A DNA stretch of 45,790 nt from Chloroflexota bacterium (GTDB taxonomy: Bacteria; Chloroflexota; Dormibacteria; Dormibacterales; Dormibacteraceae): NCBI GenBank assembly GCA_005880945.1, contig VBIU01000011.1, forward strand, positions 1 to 45,790. Reading direction: 5' to 3'. Positions within the stretch are counted from its first letter, which is position 1; each line of letters starts with the position of its first letter. The position numbers and the translations under genes were made by a program. Shown one piece after another: positions 1-7,966 of this stretch. A model generated the notes under the pieces. The model was not told the DNA's origin. It saw only the letters and a program-made list of their open reading frames with translations, and did not search any database.

Positions 1-509
1 TGCCCAAGCCGCTCTTCCAGGACAACGGGTCCGGGATGCACGTTCACCAAAGCCTGTGGAAGGACGGGCAGAACCTGTTCGCGGACAGCAAGGGCTACGC
101 GGGCCTCAGCCAGACCGCCGTCTATTACATCGGCGGTTTGCTCAAGCACGCGCCCGCGCTGCTTGGCCTGTGCGCGCCGACGACCAACTCTTACCGCCGA
201 CTCGTGCCTGGTTATGAGGCGCCGATCAACCTCGTCTACTCGAAGCGGAACCGCTCGGCCTGCGTTCGCATCCCGATGTACTCCACCAACCCCAAGACCA
301 AGCGCGTCGAGTTCCGCTCGCCTGACCCCGCCGCCAACCCCTACCTTGCGTTCTCTGCTTGCTTGATGGCCGGCCTCGACGGCATCAAGCGAAAGATCCT
401 GCCGCCGGAGCCGGTGGACAAGGACATCTATGAGCTCGAGGGCGAGGAGAAGGCACGTATCAAATCGGTACCCGGCTCACTCGGCGAGGCGCTCGACGCT
501 TACAACTGA
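1..509 (+). CDS. glnA: Glutamine synthetase type I, C-terminal part (5' truncated, frameshifted end)
   Basis: The reading frame enters the window at base 3 and encodes the C-terminal half of a type I glutamine synthetase (glutamate + NH3 + ATP to glutamine, cytoplasmic dodecamer). Visible family blocks are [13 protein letters not shown], the NSYKRL-like [15 protein letters not shown], the NRSACVRIP segment, the [15 protein letters not shown] metal and substrate region, and DIYEL, whose Tyr is at the usual adenylylation position. The frame stops at 507-509 right after SLGEALDA, which is early for the family. The missing normal end is still encoded just downstream in another frame (511-609). 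Roughly 16 residues between the two parts are absent, so a deletion of about 40 bp best explains the break. The 5' part lies outside the window. Confidence 0.93.
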   Translation, partial: PKPLFQDNGSGMHVHQSLWKDGQNLFADSKGYAGLSQTAVYYIGGLLKHAPALLGLCAPTTNSYRRLVPGYEAPINLVYSKRNRSACVRIPMYSTNPKTKRVEFRSPDPAANPYLAFSACLMAGLDGIKRKILPPEPVDKDIYELEGEEKARIKSVPGSLGEALDAYN

Positions 510-510
510 C

Positions 511-609
511 GTCATCGAGACCTGGATCGACTTCAAGCGCAAGAAAGAGGTGGACCAGGTGGCACTCAGGCCGCACCCCTGGGAGTTCATGTTGTACGCG
601 GACGTCTAG
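511..609 (+). pseudogene. Out-of-frame remnant of the glutamine synthetase C-terminus
   Basis: Read from 511, this stretch encodes [15 protein letters not shown] followed by [16 protein letters not shown] and a TAG stop at 607-609. That matches the universal end of type I glutamine synthetase (in actinobacterial GlnA: LIETWISFKRE...RPHPYEFALYYDV). It is in a different frame from the main body that ends at 509. The linking helix that normally carries a LEADHEFL-like sequence is missing. It has no start codon or ribosome binding site of its own, so it is read here as the tail of the same gene and not as a separate one. Confidence 0.85.
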
Positions 610-624
610 ACGAACATTCTTCGA

Positions 625-656
625 GGGCCCCGGGAAATCCGGGGCCCTTTTCTTTT
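625..656 (+). terminator. Rho-independent terminator of the glutamine synthetase gene
   Basis: A perfect 9-bp GC stem, GGGCCCCGG (625-633) and CCGGGGCCC (639-647), with loop GAAAT is followed by TTTTCTTTT (648-656). It lies 15 bp after the TAG at 607-609 and overlaps the last codon of the converging minus-strand regulator gene. The T-run follows the stem only in the plus direction. Confidence 0.92.
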
Positions 657-2484
657 ACATGCCCAGCATCGTTCGGGCGCGTAGGGCGATTGAGATTGCC
701 ACTCTCGTTTCTGGGTCGTCCAGCTGGAGGCCTGTCAACGACTGGATTCGCTCCACCCGGTAGCTCATCGAGTTGATGTGTATGCCCAGGTTGCGTGCCG
801 CCGCCCGCCGCACCCAGCGCGCGGCAGACAGCGCCTCCAGCGTCTCGAGCAGCGGCGTGTCGCGCGATTGCGCGTATCGAAGGAGCGTGCCCAGCAGCTC
901 GTCGACGAACCGGCGCAGCGCCTCCGGACTCTGCACCTCGAGCAGGAGCCGGAACGCGCCCAGCGAACGGTAGGAGGCGACGCGACCTCGCCCGCCGGCG
1001 CGGCGCGTGAGCCGCAGCGCCTGCCGCGCCTCGAGGTGTGACCGGGCGAGCTCGCCGACGGAGTTCGCCAGGTTGCCGATGCCCACGGACGCGGAGCCGG
1101 GCTTCATGACCGGCGCCGCGCCCGCAAGGATCTGACCGGCAAGCTTTTCGACCGCGGCCAGGTCGGACGCGATCTCGTCGGGCACCAGGAAGACGGCGGA
1201 GGCGGAACGGACGAGCGTCAGCGCATCCGGGAGACGGGAGCGGACGAGTCCGCTCAGTGCGGAGTCAAGGCGGTCCTGCCGGCCACGAGCCGCAAGCGCC
1301 GCCTCCGTCTCGTCATCGTCTGGTTCGAGGACCACCACCCACGCCCGCTGCGGGAGCCTGTGCCCCAGGCGTTCGGCCTGCCGCGCCACCCTCTCAGCTT
1401 CATCGCCTTCGAGGCCGCCGGCCAGCACCTCCTCGACGAGGTCTCCGCGGAGCCTCCGTTCGACCTCGGCCGCGGCACGCTCTTTCGCCAGCTCCAGGGC
1501 CAGCACCGTCGACCCGTGCTCCAGAGCGCGCCTGCGTCCATGCGTGTCGACGGTCTTCTCGTCAACGCTGACGGCGAGCAAGCCCAGGACATCCGGACCG
1601 GCGCGAACCGGGACGAGGTCGAGCGCCCGAACCGGCCTGCCCGCGTTGATGCGAACCTCGCGCGCGCCCGCCTGCGCCAGAGGAGTTGGAACATGGATGC
1701 GAGGCGGCATCCCGTCGGACGACTCGCCAACGCCTCTGACGCGATATCCATCCGCCGAGTAGAGAGCCGCGCGGCCGCCGGCCAGCGACCCGACCACCTC
1801 GAGAATCGATTGGATGCCGGCGCCCTCCAGCGACAGCCTGGTGAACCGCTCGTGGATGTCGTGCGAGAGCTGAATCTCGGCGAGCTGCACCTCCATCGCG
1901 CGTTGCAGCTCGCTCCGTTCGAGAATCCCGGCGACCTGTCCGGCGATGGCGCGCAGGAAATCTATGTCGCCCAAATCGAAGTCGCGCTGCTGGGCGGTCT
2001 GCACGTTGAGAACGCCGATGAGTCGCGGCCCGGATTCGATCGGAACCGACAGCATCGAGTGGAATCGATCCTCGTCGAGGCCGGGCACCCACTTCCAGTG
2101 TGGCTCCTTGCTGACGTCAGCCACCACGGCGGGGCGGCGAGTCTCGGCGACCCAGCCGGTGATGCCCTCGCCCACCCGCATCACCACCTTGCCCACCATC
2201 GTCTCGTTCAGGCCGTTGGTCGCTGTGAGAAGCAGCTCGCGCCCCCGGGACGTCAGCAAATACAGAGAGCACACGTCGGTGCCCATCGCGGACGTGGCCT
2301 CGCGGATGATGAGCGCCAGCAGCTCGTCAGGGCGCTGGGTGGAGGCGGCTGCCTGGGCCAGCCGGACGAGGAAGCCGAGCTCGCGACCGGCCAGGCTCGA
2401 GTCGCCCTCCCCGGCGGCAGCCGTTGGCAGCTTCCGGCCCGCCTTCATAGGGAATTTCGTGTAACTAGCACAATCTACGTCCAC
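655..2484 (-). CDS. GAF-domain transcriptional regulator with PucR-type C-terminal HTH
   Basis: 609 aa. Residues about 45-195 form a GAF sensor domain (SLYLLTSRGRELLL, VGEGITGWVAETRRP, MLSVPIES, IGVLNVQ, IAGQVAGILE). A middle region follows that resembles the GGDEF-like domain of PucR/CdaR proteins, with segments such as RAWVVVLEPD and SVGIGN. The C-terminus (about 535-605) is the PucR helix-turn-helix, with LLETLEALSAARWVRRAAARNLGIHINSMSYRVERI. PucR/CdaR family members regulate purine, sugar-acid or nitrogen metabolism genes by sensing a small molecule. The effector here is unknown. It is transcribed divergently from the aminotransferase gene (63-bp gap), a likely target. A start at the internal Met13 (2448) is also possible. 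Confidence 0.85.
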   Translation of the reverse strand: MDVDCASYTKFPMKAGRKLPTAAAGEGDSSLAGRELGFLVRLAQAAASTQRPDELLALIIREATSAMGTDVCSLYLLTSRGRELLLTATNGLNETMVGKVVMRVGEGITGWVAETRRPAVVADVSKEPHWKWVPGLDEDRFHSMLSVPIESGPRLIGVLNVQTAQQRDFDLGDIDFLRAIAGQVAGILERSELQRAMEVQLAEIQLSHDIHERFTRLSLEGAGIQSILEVVGSLAGGRAALYSADGYRVRGVGESSDGMPPRIHVPTPLAQAGAREVRINAGRPVRALDLVPVRAGPDVLGLLAVSVDEKTVDTHGRRRALEHGSTVLALELAKERAAAEVERRLRGDLVEEVLAGGLEGDEAERVARQAERLGHRLPQRAWVVVLEPDDDETEAALAARGRQDRLDSALSGLVRSRLPDALTLVRSASAVFLVPDEIASDLAAVEKLAGQILAGAAPVMKPGSASVGIGNLANSVGELARSHLEARQALRLTRRAGGRGRVASYRSLGAFRLLLEVQSPEALRRFVDELLGTLLRYAQSRDTPLLETLEALSAARWVRRAAARNLGIHINSMSYRVERIQSLTGLQLDDPETRVAISIALRARTMLGM

Positions 2485-2546
2485 CGCATAGTGTGACCCA
2501 TACAGGGCAGGCAGGCTGACCTGAGCCGCGTTAGGCTACGCAGCAA

Positions 2547-3959
2547 GTGCCGTCACCACCCACCGGCCGCTGGCGCGATCACTTCGCTGGAGTCGACCTG
2601 CCGGTGCCGGTGCTGGGCGGGGACACCGTGACGGGAATCAACTTCGACAACGCCGCGAGCACGCCGCCGCTCAAGCGCGTGCGCGATGCGGTGACGGCAT
2701 TCTCGGAGGTGTACTCGAGCGTCCACCGCGGCACCGGATACAAGTCCCGGATGGCGACCGAGGCATACGAGCAGGCGCGCGAGCGAGTGGCCGAATTCCT
2801 CGGGGTCGACGAGAAGAGTCAGGTCGTCATCTTCGTCAAAGGCACTACCGACGCGTTGAACCGCATCGCCGCCGAGCAGGCGCGGCTCGACGGCCGGCAG
2901 GTGCTCGTGACGGAGATGGAGCATCACGCGGACCTCCTCCCGTGGCGCCATCGCAGCGGTCACATCATGGTCGGGCTGACTCCCGATGGCCACGTCGATC
3001 TCGACGCGATCGAGCACGCGCTGCACAACAGCGGCGGGAAGATCGGTCTGGTCGCGATCAGCGGCGCGTCCAACGTCACCGGCTTCATCTCCCCCATCCA
3101 CGAGGTGGCCCAGCTCGCTCACCGTCACGGCGCCCTGGTCTCGGTCGACGCCGCTCAGCTCGCGCCGCACAGGCGCATCGACATCCGCGACGCCGGAGAT
3201 CCCGGCCACCTCGACTTCGTCTCGTTCTCGGGCCACAAGATGTATGCGCCATATGGGGCGGGTGTGCTGGTGGCGCCGCGCGACTTCTTCGCCGGAGCGC
3301 CCGAGGTCATGGGCGGAGGCGCGATCCGGATCGTCACGTGGGACGACACCGTCTGGGCGGACCTGCCAGACCGCGAGGAGGCCGGGTCTCCGAACGTGAT
3401 CGGAGCGGTGGCGCTCGGTGTCGCGATCGAGACGCTGGTCGAGCTCGGCTTCGATGAGATGCTCCGGCACGAGGACGAGCTCGGCGATCGCTTGCTCAAG
3501 GCATTGAGCGGCATCCCGGGAGTGACGGTCCTGGGGGGGCCCGACTCACGGCGCGGCACCGAGCGATTGGGTCTCGCCAGTTTTGTGATCGACGGGGTCC
3601 ACCATGGCCTTGCCGCCGCGGCGCTAAGTCATGAATGGGGCGTAGCGGTTCGCAATGGGTGCTTCTGCGCCAACCCGTATGTGTTCCACCTCTTGAACAT
3701 GACCAAGGAGGCGGTCGAGCAGGTCGAGGGCGAGGTTGCGGCGGATCACCGCCAGGCGTTGCCGGGTGCGGTGCGCGCAAGCCTTGCGCCGTACAACAAC
3801 CAGGCCGAGGTGGATCGCTTCGCGGACGCCGTCCGGCACGTGGCCAGGGGCGAGCTGAAAGCGGCCTATGAACAGGCGGACGACGGCACGTTCGCTCCCG
3901 CGGGAGGCTGGCCGGCCATCCTGAACCCGTTGAAGATGCTGGCTGGACCGGCCTCGTGA
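2547..3959 (+). CDS. Class V aminotransferase (cysteine desulfurase-like), PLP-dependent
   Basis: 470 aa, GTG start. The fold-type I aminotransferase V family is recognisable from the N-terminal NFDNAASTPP, the VHRGTGYKS block, the VTEMEHHADLLPWR block (substrate and PLP contact), SVDAAQLAPHRRIDI, and SFSGHKMYAPYG, where Lys231 is the expected Schiff-base lysine. A Cys-containing loop near the C-terminus (RNGCFCANPYV) resembles but does not match the SufS/IscS active-site loop. No suf, isc or other Fe-S assembly genes are nearby, so sulfur transfer is uncertain; an amino acid lyase or desulfurase with another substrate is equally possible. No strong Shine-Dalgarno precedes the GTG. Expression may be controlled by the divergent PucR-type regulator. 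Confidence 0.85.
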   Translation: MPSPPTGRWRDHFAGVDLPVPVLGGDTVTGINFDNAASTPPLKRVRDAVTAFSEVYSSVHRGTGYKSRMATEAYEQARERVAEFLGVDEKSQVVIFVKGTTDALNRIAAEQARLDGRQVLVTEMEHHADLLPWRHRSGHIMVGLTPDGHVDLDAIEHALHNSGGKIGLVAISGASNVTGFISPIHEVAQLAHRHGALVSVDAAQLAPHRRIDIRDAGDPGHLDFVSFSGHKMYAPYGAGVLVAPRDFFAGAPEVMGGGAIRIVTWDDTVWADLPDREEAGSPNVIGAVALGVAIETLVELGFDEMLRHEDELGDRLLKALSGIPGVTVLGGPDSRRGTERLGLASFVIDGVHHGLAAAALSHEWGVAVRNGCFCANPYVFHLLNMTKEAVEQVEGEVAADHRQALPGAVRASLAPYNNQAEVDRFADAVRHVARGELKAAYEQADDGTFAPAGGWPAILNPLKMLAGPAS

Positions 3960-3981
3960 GGTTCAGCCGATGGGAGGTTGC

Positions 3982-4170
3982 ATGAAGCTTCTTGTCGAGA
4001 TCCTGCTGGCGATATTCCTGCATCCGCTCGTGTGGGTCCTGTGCGTGGTCAACATCGTCGGCCGGCAAGACATGAGCGGGCTCAGCAAGGTCTTATGGAT
4101 CGTCATCACCTTCGTCTGGGGGATCGGACCCATCCTTTACGTCCTGCTCGCCAAGGGGGCCTTCTGGTAG
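3982..4170 (+). CDS. Small two-helix membrane protein
   Basis: 62 aa from ATG 3982, which has GGGAGG about 4 bp upstream; an in-frame ATG at 3970 lacks such a site. Two hydrophobic helices (EILLAIFLHPLVWVLCVVNIV and KVLWIVITFVWGIGPILYVLLA) are joined by a short polar loop. The arrangement, with a WGIGPILYVLLAKG-like end, resembles the short phospholipase-D N-terminal-like (PLDc_N) membrane proteins found in many Gram-positive genomes. Their function is not established. It starts 22 bp after the aminotransferase and sits 4 bp before the next small membrane protein gene, so the three probably share a transcript. Confidence 0.7.
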   Translation: MKLLVEILLAIFLHPLVWVLCVVNIVGRQDMSGLSKVLWIVITFVWGIGPILYVLLAKGAFW

Positions 4171-4174
4171 CGGT

Positions 4175-4411
4175 GTGACCGCGCGGAGAGATCGCTCGGC
4201 CACCCGAGCGCTCGTGTTGGGACTCCTCGCGATGCCATTCGGGATATTTGCGCCGTTTGCCATCTTGGCCGGCATGCGATCCATGCGCCGCATCCGGGCC
4301 TCCGACGGTGCGCTCCGCGGCGAAGCATCAGCAGCCGTTGGCCTGGCGGGGGGCTTCTTCGGCCTGGCCGTGCTCGTGCTCGGCACCGCTTACTGGCTGC
4401 TCGCCTCGTGA
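4175..4411 (+). CDS. Small DUF4190-like membrane protein
   Basis: 78 aa, GTG start. A basic N-terminus (TARRDRSATRA) is followed by one hydrophobic segment (LVLGLLAMPFGIFAPFAILAG), a basic middle part (RSMRRIRASDG) and a second hydrophobic segment at the C-terminus. This layout, with alternating 'ALVLGLLA...A...G' helices around a polar hairpin, is typical of DUF4190-type small membrane proteins, whose role is unknown. The stop overlaps the GTG of the glycoside hydrolase gene (GTGA at 4408-4411), which argues for translational coupling. Confidence 0.65.
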   Translation: MTARRDRSATRALVLGLLAMPFGIFAPFAILAGMRSMRRIRASDGALRGEASAAVGLAGGFFGLAVLVLGTAYWLLAS

Positions 4412-6120
4412 CACGAACGGCGCGACTCGCCGCGGGACTTTTTGTGTTGTTGGTGGCGGCGCTCACATATCCAGGCGCGGTCGTGACCTCGATGGTCGCT
4501 CGTTCGACGTTGCCGCCTTCCGTTTCATCACCGCCCCCCGCCGGCGTCCTGCCGTGGCTGCATGTGGCGGTCCCGGAAGGCGGACGGCCATTCATCGCCG
4601 ACGATCGCGGGCGGCTCGTCCTGCTCCACGGGGCGGTTCCGGCGGACCTTCTGGAGTTCGGCAACAGGTCGGAGGTCAACTTCCCTCTCCCCTACCCGAT
4701 CGACCCCACCGCCTACGAGGGAGGGCGCTGCCCCACGATCGTTGCCAGCCACTACCCACCCCTGTGCCAGTCCGATTTGCTTCAGATGGCGGCGCTCGGA
4801 TTCAACTCGCTCCGCCTGCCGCTTTCCTGGAGCCTGCTGGAGCCGGAACGCGGCCGGTTCAGCCATACCTATCTGGAGCGAGTCGCGCAGGTCGTGGCAT
4901 GGGCCAAAGCCTTGGGCATCTACGTCATCATCGACATGCACCAGAACGCCTACTCCCGATATGTCGGGCCAGGCGACGGCGTCGATCTGTCGGCCAACAG
5001 CGGGGCACCTGCGTGGGCGACCATCACCGACGGATTCCCGTCCAGGCTGCTCATTCCATACCGACGCGAAGCCAACCCGGCGGTCTTCGAGGCGTTCAAC
5101 AACTTCTGGTACAACCGCAGCGGGATCCAGGACGAGTACATCCACGCGCTGGGCTTTCTCGCCAAGAGGTTCAAGGACGAAAGCGCAGTCGCCGGCTACA
5201 GCGTGTTCAACGAACCGCAACCCGGGTGGAACCTGCCGCCAGGCTTCGAGGACCTGCTCCTCTTTCCTTTCTATCGCCGTGCGATCGACGCGGTCACCGG
5301 AGTGCGAGATGGGCTGCCGTGTCCGTCAGGCATCTTCATGCCGTCCTTCTGCGAGTATTCCGACCTCGGCGTCCACGACCTCCGACATCTGTTCTTCCTG
5401 GAGCCTGGCCTGCTGCGGCAGATGACCGATTTTCCGACGCACCTCGGACTTCCCGTCAGCTCGTATCCAAACCTGGTGCTGGACATCCACGCCTACACGC
5501 ACGGTTTCACGCTCGACGCGCTGCTGAACAAGAACAACGATCCGTACCACCCAACGTATCCGTGGGGTGGGTACGACCAGACGTACAGCCTGGCCGAGCG
5601 CGAGGCGAAGGCGATCAGGGCGGCCCTGTTCGTGTCGGAGTTCGGCAACGACCCGAAATATGACTCGCTGATCCTCACCAACGAGCTCGAGGAGCAGGAG
5701 AGGCACCGGGTCGGCTTCGCTTTCTGGACCTGGAAGGAGAACAGCGGCGGGTGGGGGGTCTTCGACCCCGCGGCCACGGGCGTCTCTCCAATTGCGGCCA
5801 GCGGCTGCATCAGGCCGGCGCGCGAGCGCCAGCTGGCCAGGGTGTACCCGAGGGCTTCGGCAGACGCCAACCTCACATACCACTACGACTCGAGCAGCGG
5901 CGCCTTCACGCTCAGGGCCCATGGACGAACGGGGGATTCTCCGACCGTCGTCTACATCCCGCACCAGGTGACCGGACAGGTGACAGGCGGTGGCGGCCTC
6001 GCAAACCTGGCGATCACCACGAGCTCGGACGGGAGCCGGCTGGTGACGGCTTCTCCCGCGGGCGGCGATTTCTCAATCGCGGTCGCGGCGGCACCGCTTT
6101 CGCTGACCGGCTGCCAGTAG
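4408..6120 (+). CDS. Secreted glycoside hydrolase family 5, endoglycoceramidase-like
   Basis: 570 aa. A signal peptide or membrane anchor occupies about residues 5-30. The GH5 TIM-barrel shows FNSLRLPLSWSLLEP, VIIDMHQNAYS, YSVFNEPQPGWN with the acid/base Glu269, and FVSEFGND with the nucleophile Glu411. FWTWKENSGGWGVFD follows, and a C-terminal beta-rich domain spans about 470-570. The order and the NEP...SEFG pair match bacterial endoglycoceramidases and related beta-glycosidases acting on glycolipids. The true substrate (glycosphingolipid, sterol glucoside or a glucan) cannot be read from sequence. It is translationally coupled to the preceding small membrane protein through a GTGA overlap. 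Confidence 0.85.
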   Translation: MTRTARLAAGLFVLLVAALTYPGAVVTSMVARSTLPPSVSSPPPAGVLPWLHVAVPEGGRPFIADDRGRLVLLHGAVPADLLEFGNRSEVNFPLPYPIDPTAYEGGRCPTIVASHYPPLCQSDLLQMAALGFNSLRLPLSWSLLEPERGRFSHTYLERVAQVVAWAKALGIYVIIDMHQNAYSRYVGPGDGVDLSANSGAPAWATITDGFPSRLLIPYRREANPAVFEAFNNFWYNRSGIQDEYIHALGFLAKRFKDESAVAGYSVFNEPQPGWNLPPGFEDLLLFPFYRRAIDAVTGVRDGLPCPSGIFMPSFCEYSDLGVHDLRHLFFLEPGLLRQMTDFPTHLGLPVSSYPNLVLDIHAYTHGFTLDALLNKNNDPYHPTYPWGGYDQTYSLAEREAKAIRAALFVSEFGNDPKYDSLILTNELEEQERHRVGFAFWTWKENSGGWGVFDPAATGVSPIAASGCIRPARERQLARVYPRASADANLTYHYDSSSGAFTLRAHGRTGDSPTVVYIPHQVTGQVTGGGGLANLAITTSSDGSRLVTASPAGGDFSIAVAAAPLSLTGCQ

Positions 6121-6187
6121 ATTCCCGCGGCGGCAATTAGTCGCCATCCAGCACCACCCGCATGGACTAATCTGGAGGCGGAAAAGG

Positions 6188-7966
6188 GTGGGATTCCAAA
6201 CCGAGGCCGCCAAAGGGGCGCGGGCCACGAATGGCGTGGCGCCCGTCCACAAGAACGGAGCCAATGGCGCTGTCGCCGTTCAGCCCGTGGTCAAGCTGAC
6301 GCGCGTTTCCAAGCTTTTCGGCCGGACGGCCGTCCTGAGCGAAATCACGCTCTCGGTAGCGCCGGGCGAGCTCGTCGAGGTGACAGGACCCAGCGGTGCC
6401 GGCAAGACCACCCTCCTTCGCCTGGTGCACGGGCAGCTCCGGCCGAACAAAGGGGAGGTCTGGGTCGGAGGTCGAGGCCTCCATCGCTGGTGGCGCCGCG
6501 GCCTCGGGCGGATCCGGCGCGACGTGGCTTTCGTCTACCAGGAGCAGCGCCTCCTGCCCCGGCTGACCGCCCTCGAGAACCTCATCTTCGCGATGCAGGT
6601 CGGTGACCCCGAGATCCCGCACGGCACCATCAAGCGCCGCGCGCTCGATGCACTGGAGGGCTTGAGCCTCGCACACCGGCGCGGTGCCTACCCTCATCAG
6701 CTATCGGCGGGCGAAAGGCAGCGCGTGGCGGTCGCCAGAGCCCTGTCCGGCCGGCCGCGAGTCCTGCTCGCGGACGAGCCGTTGGCGTCGATCGACGATG
6801 ACAACGCCAAGATCGTGATGCGCCTCCTCGAGGAGGCCGCCGCCAACGGCACCGCGGTGATAGTCGCCACGCACCACCCGACCTTCTCGGCCAACCGTGT
6901 GCTGCGGCTTCCCAGCGGCAAGGTCTTGATCAACCGGGGCCGCCCGCACGCGAACGGCAGCAGCCATGCCCGGGTGCCGCTGTGGCGCCGCATCCTGCCG
7001 CCGAACCCCAGGGCTCACAAGAACGGACACAAGAACGGTCATACCAGGCTGCCGCTCTGGCGCCGCCTGGCCGCGCTGGCCGACAACAGCTTTCGGCTGG
7101 TGGTCCTCAATGGGCTGAGAAGCTGGGTCCGCGACCTCAGGCTGACGGCGCCTGCGCTCGGCTCGATGGCGATGACGCTGATCCTGTGCGGGATGCTGGC
7201 GCTGGTCGGCATCTCCATCGCGACGGTGGCCGGGAAAGAGGCCTCGCAGGCCTCCATCGTGCGCGTCTACCTCGCGTCTGACGCGTCGCCCTCAACGGTG
7301 GCGGCGCTGGAGAGCCGGCTGCGGGCCGACCCCAGGGTGAGCTCGGTGACCGAGGTGAGCGCGGCCCAGGCCCTTCTCGAAGCAAGCAGCCGGCCCGGTC
7401 TCGATTCGCTCGCGAGCCTCAGCGGCACCAATCCGTTTCCCGCCAGCCTCGACGTCCAGGTGCGCCAGGTCAACTCGGTCGCCGCGGTGGCGGCGGAGGT
7501 GATCGGCGATCCGGCCGCCGATCCGGTGTATCCAACCTCGTATGACCCCGACACTTACACGCGATTGCGCAAGATCGCCCTGATCGTCGGCGGCATCGGC
7601 GCCGGGCTGTTGCTCCTGTTCACCGCAGTGGCGTACGCCGTGGCCGCCAACTCGATGCGCGCGATTGCCGCCGCCCGGCAGCAAGAGGTGACGGTGGCCC
7701 GCCTGCTCGGGGCTCGGGGGTGGATGGTTCGAGGGCCGTTCGTCACGGAAGGACTGATGACCGGCGCGCTGGCGGGCGCCGTAGCGGGCGCGGCCGTTGC
7801 GGCGGCCTGGATGCTCGCCACCAACGCCGCGTCGGAGACCTATTCGCAGGTGCTTCCCGGTGTCGGGCCGGACTCGGTGCGATACGTGGTCGCCGCTGTG
7901 ATGATTGCCGGGTTGGTGCTGGGAGCGTTGACGGCGATGCTCGGATTTCGCCGGATCCGCGCGTGA
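6188..7966 (+). CDS. FtsE-FtsX fusion: ABC ATPase and membrane protein in one chain
   Basis: 592 aa, GTG start with GGAGG (6174-6178) at 9 bp. Residues about 35-255 are an FtsE-type ATPase with Walker A GPSGAGKT (about 67-74), Q-loop VYQEQRLLPRLTALEN, signature LSAGERQRVAVARAL and Walker B RVLLADEPLASID. A linker (about 255-300) is rich in HKNG units. Residues about 300-592 are FtsX: an N-terminal helix, an extracytoplasmic domain containing NPFPASLDVQV, and three C-terminal helices with LLGARGWMVRGPFVTEG. In the usual systems FtsE and FtsX are separate and activate periplasmic cell-wall hydrolases during division. The M23 peptidase gene overlaps its stop (GTGA at 7963-7966). The degenerate signature (LSAGE instead of LSGGQ) is still compatible with activity. 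The whole frame is uninterrupted. Confidence 0.92.
   Translation: MGFQTEAAKGARATNGVAPVHKNGANGAVAVQPVVKLTRVSKLFGRTAVLSEITLSVAPGELVEVTGPSGAGKTTLLRLVHGQLRPNKGEVWVGGRGLHRWWRRGLGRIRRDVAFVYQEQRLLPRLTALENLIFAMQVGDPEIPHGTIKRRALDALEGLSLAHRRGAYPHQLSAGERQRVAVARALSGRPRVLLADEPLASIDDDNAKIVMRLLEEAAANGTAVIVATHHPTFSANRVLRLPSGKVLINRGRPHANGSSHARVPLWRRILPPNPRAHKNGHKNGHTRLPLWRRLAALADNSFRLVVLNGLRSWVRDLRLTAPALGSMAMTLILCGMLALVGISIATVAGKEASQASIVRVYLASDASPSTVAALESRLRADPRVSSVTEVSAAQALLEASSRPGLDSLASLSGTNPFPASLDVQVRQVNSVAAVAAEVIGDPAADPVYPTSYDPDTYTRLRKIALIVGGIGAGLLLLFTAVAYAVAANSMRAIAAARQQEVTVARLLGARGWMVRGPFVTEGLMTGALAGAVAGAAVAAAWMLATNAASETYSQVLPGVGPDSVRYVVAAVMIAGLVLGALTAMLGFRRIRA

Noticed and set aside
490-520. Programmed frameshift joining the two glutamine synthetase frames
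   Set aside because: No slippery heptamer is present at the junction and about 16 conserved residues are missing, so a frameshift alone would not restore the normal protein. A deletion or error fits better.
1360-2496. Long plus-strand open frame (378 codons) opposite the GAF/PucR gene
   Set aside because: High GC makes long open frames common on the opposite strand. The composition (rich in Arg, Ala, His, Asp) matches an antisense shadow and no family is recognisable.
2553-3470. Minus-strand frame of 305 codons inside the aminotransferase gene
   Set aside because: Antisense shadow of a gene with clear PLP-enzyme motifs; no ribosome site or recognised domain.
2547-3959. Naming the aminotransferase SufS/IscS
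   Set aside because: No Fe-S assembly genes nearby, and the Cys loop does not match closely.
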